Positions 4,994 through 5,526 of a stretch of 5,526 bases of DNA are shown here, in pieces. This DNA comes from Halobacteriales archaeon QH_10_70_21 (GTDB taxonomy: Archaea > Halobacteriota > Halobacteria > Halobacteriales > Haloarculaceae). Below the pieces are notes generated by a model that was not told the DNA's origin, ran no database searches, and saw only the letters and a list, made by a program, of their open reading frames with translations. Positions within the stretch are counted from its first letter, which is position 1. Every line of letters begins with the position of its first letter. The translations under genes and the position numbers were made by a program. Location of the stretch: assembly GCA_003021325.1 (NCBI GenBank), contig PXQM01000126.1:1-5526 (forward strand). The letters run 5' to 3'.

Positions 4994-5526
4994 TTACCGC
5001 CCGAACGCCCGGATACGCGCGGCGATGTCGGCCACCGTGTCGGGGTCGTAGGTCCAGAACCCCGAGTACCAGCCGTCGTCCCGCTGCCGGGCGAGGGGCG
5101 CGCGCGTCCGCTCGTCGTCGCCGGCACCGTCGAACGTGAGGAACCAGAAGCGTTCGACGGTCTCGCCGGCGTCCGCGTGGAACGTGACGCCGTCCAGCGG
5201 CTCATCGGGAATCGACGCGGCGTGGACGTGGATGTCGAGGTCCGTCTCGGCGGCGAGACGCTCGTAGACGGGACGCTGGTCGTCGAACGCCCCGGCCTGC
5301 TGGAACCCGACCTCGCGTCTGCCACGGCCGACGCGCCAGGCGAACCGCTCTATCTCGTGGGAGGCGACCTGGAGGTTGCGCCGCTCCAGCGGGGCGAAGA
5401 GCGCGTCCTCGAGCAGCCCGAACAGCACCGTCCGGCCCGCCTGCCGGCCGTCGACGTCGTCGAGTTCTCCGACGGGCGGCTCGAGCAGGGTCCGCAGCCG
5501 GGCCGCCGGGACCGCACCCAGGAAGT
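4994..5526 (-). CDS. DICT sensory domain protein (5' end beyond window)
   Basis: The frame is open from the right edge to a TAA at 4994-4996, giving 176 visible C-terminal residues. The start lies outside the window; an internal GTG at 5428 is not a credible start because the frame continues upstream with protein-like sequence (LGAVPAARLRTLLEPPVGEL). Recognisable parts are an EIERFAWRVGRGR segment, a QRPVYERLAAETDLDIHVH segment and a near-terminal GFWTYDPDTV block, all typical of haloarchaeal stand-alone DICT proteins. The DICT domain is a sensory module found with diguanylate cyclases and two-component systems in bacteria; its ligand is not established. The protein has no membrane segment in the visible part, so it is probably cytoplasmic. 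It lies 52 bases upstream of the old helicase start on the same strand, but a TATA-like box in the gap suggests separate transcription. Family call is fairly sure. Confidence 0.82.
   Translation of the reverse strand, partial: FLGAVPAARLRTLLEPPVGELDDVDGRQAGRTVLFGLLEDALFAPLERRNLQVASHEIERFAWRVGRGRREVGFQQAGAFDDQRPVYERLAAETDLDIHVHAASIPDEPLDGVTFHADAGETVERFWFLTFDGAGDDERTRAPLARQRDDGWYSGFWTYDPDTVADIAARIRAFGR

Noticed and set aside
4384..5325. A minus-strand open frame spanning the DICT and helicase junction
   Set aside because: The translation is Ser/Arg/Thr-rich and out of frame with two recognised proteins. Only its short VTESDGSRR part is meaningful, as the old helicase start.

Overview
The window is GC-rich DNA with the marks of a halophilic archaeon (class Halobacteria). 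The proteins are very acidic. Start codons lack Shine-Dalgarno sequences, and several have an AT-rich TATA-like patch about 26 bases upstream, as in leaderless haloarchaeal transcripts. The protein families (DUF7345-like exported proteins, a short two-helix membrane protein, a DICT-domain protein, and a haloarchaeal branch of Rad3/XPD helicases) are typical of this group. No RNA gene, insertion sequence, CRISPR array or origin was seen. Genes fill almost the whole window; the longest gap between them is about 50 bases.

Left part (1-1463, minus strand): two adjacent genes for related exported proteins, each with a signal peptide, an extracellular domain and a C-terminal membrane helix. The downstream one runs off the left edge. 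Middle (1511-2175, plus strand): a 61-residue membrane protein and a 2'-5' RNA ligase-like protein whose stop and start overlap (TAGTG). This pair faces away from the exported-protein genes across a 47-base gap.

Right part (2172-5526, minus strand): a DICT-domain protein cut by the right edge, then an XPD/Rad3-like helicase, then an HNH nuclease-like protein whose ATG overlaps the helicase stop (ATGA). The HNH protein has a second zinc-binding Cys4 motif and a hydrophobic tail. Its stop codon interlocks with that of the RNA ligase gene in a CTAG palindrome.

The most notable observation is that the helicase is broken at its 5' end. A TATA-like box and a correctly spaced GTG are followed by nine plausible N-terminal codons. 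The sequence then jumps, out of frame, to the Lys-Thr of the Walker A motif. The Q-motif region and the Gly-rich half of Walker A are missing. All later motifs (Fe-S cysteines, DEAH, SATL, motif VI) remain intact in one long open frame. This looks like a recent frameshifting deletion of roughly 40 codons, or an assembly error at that point.
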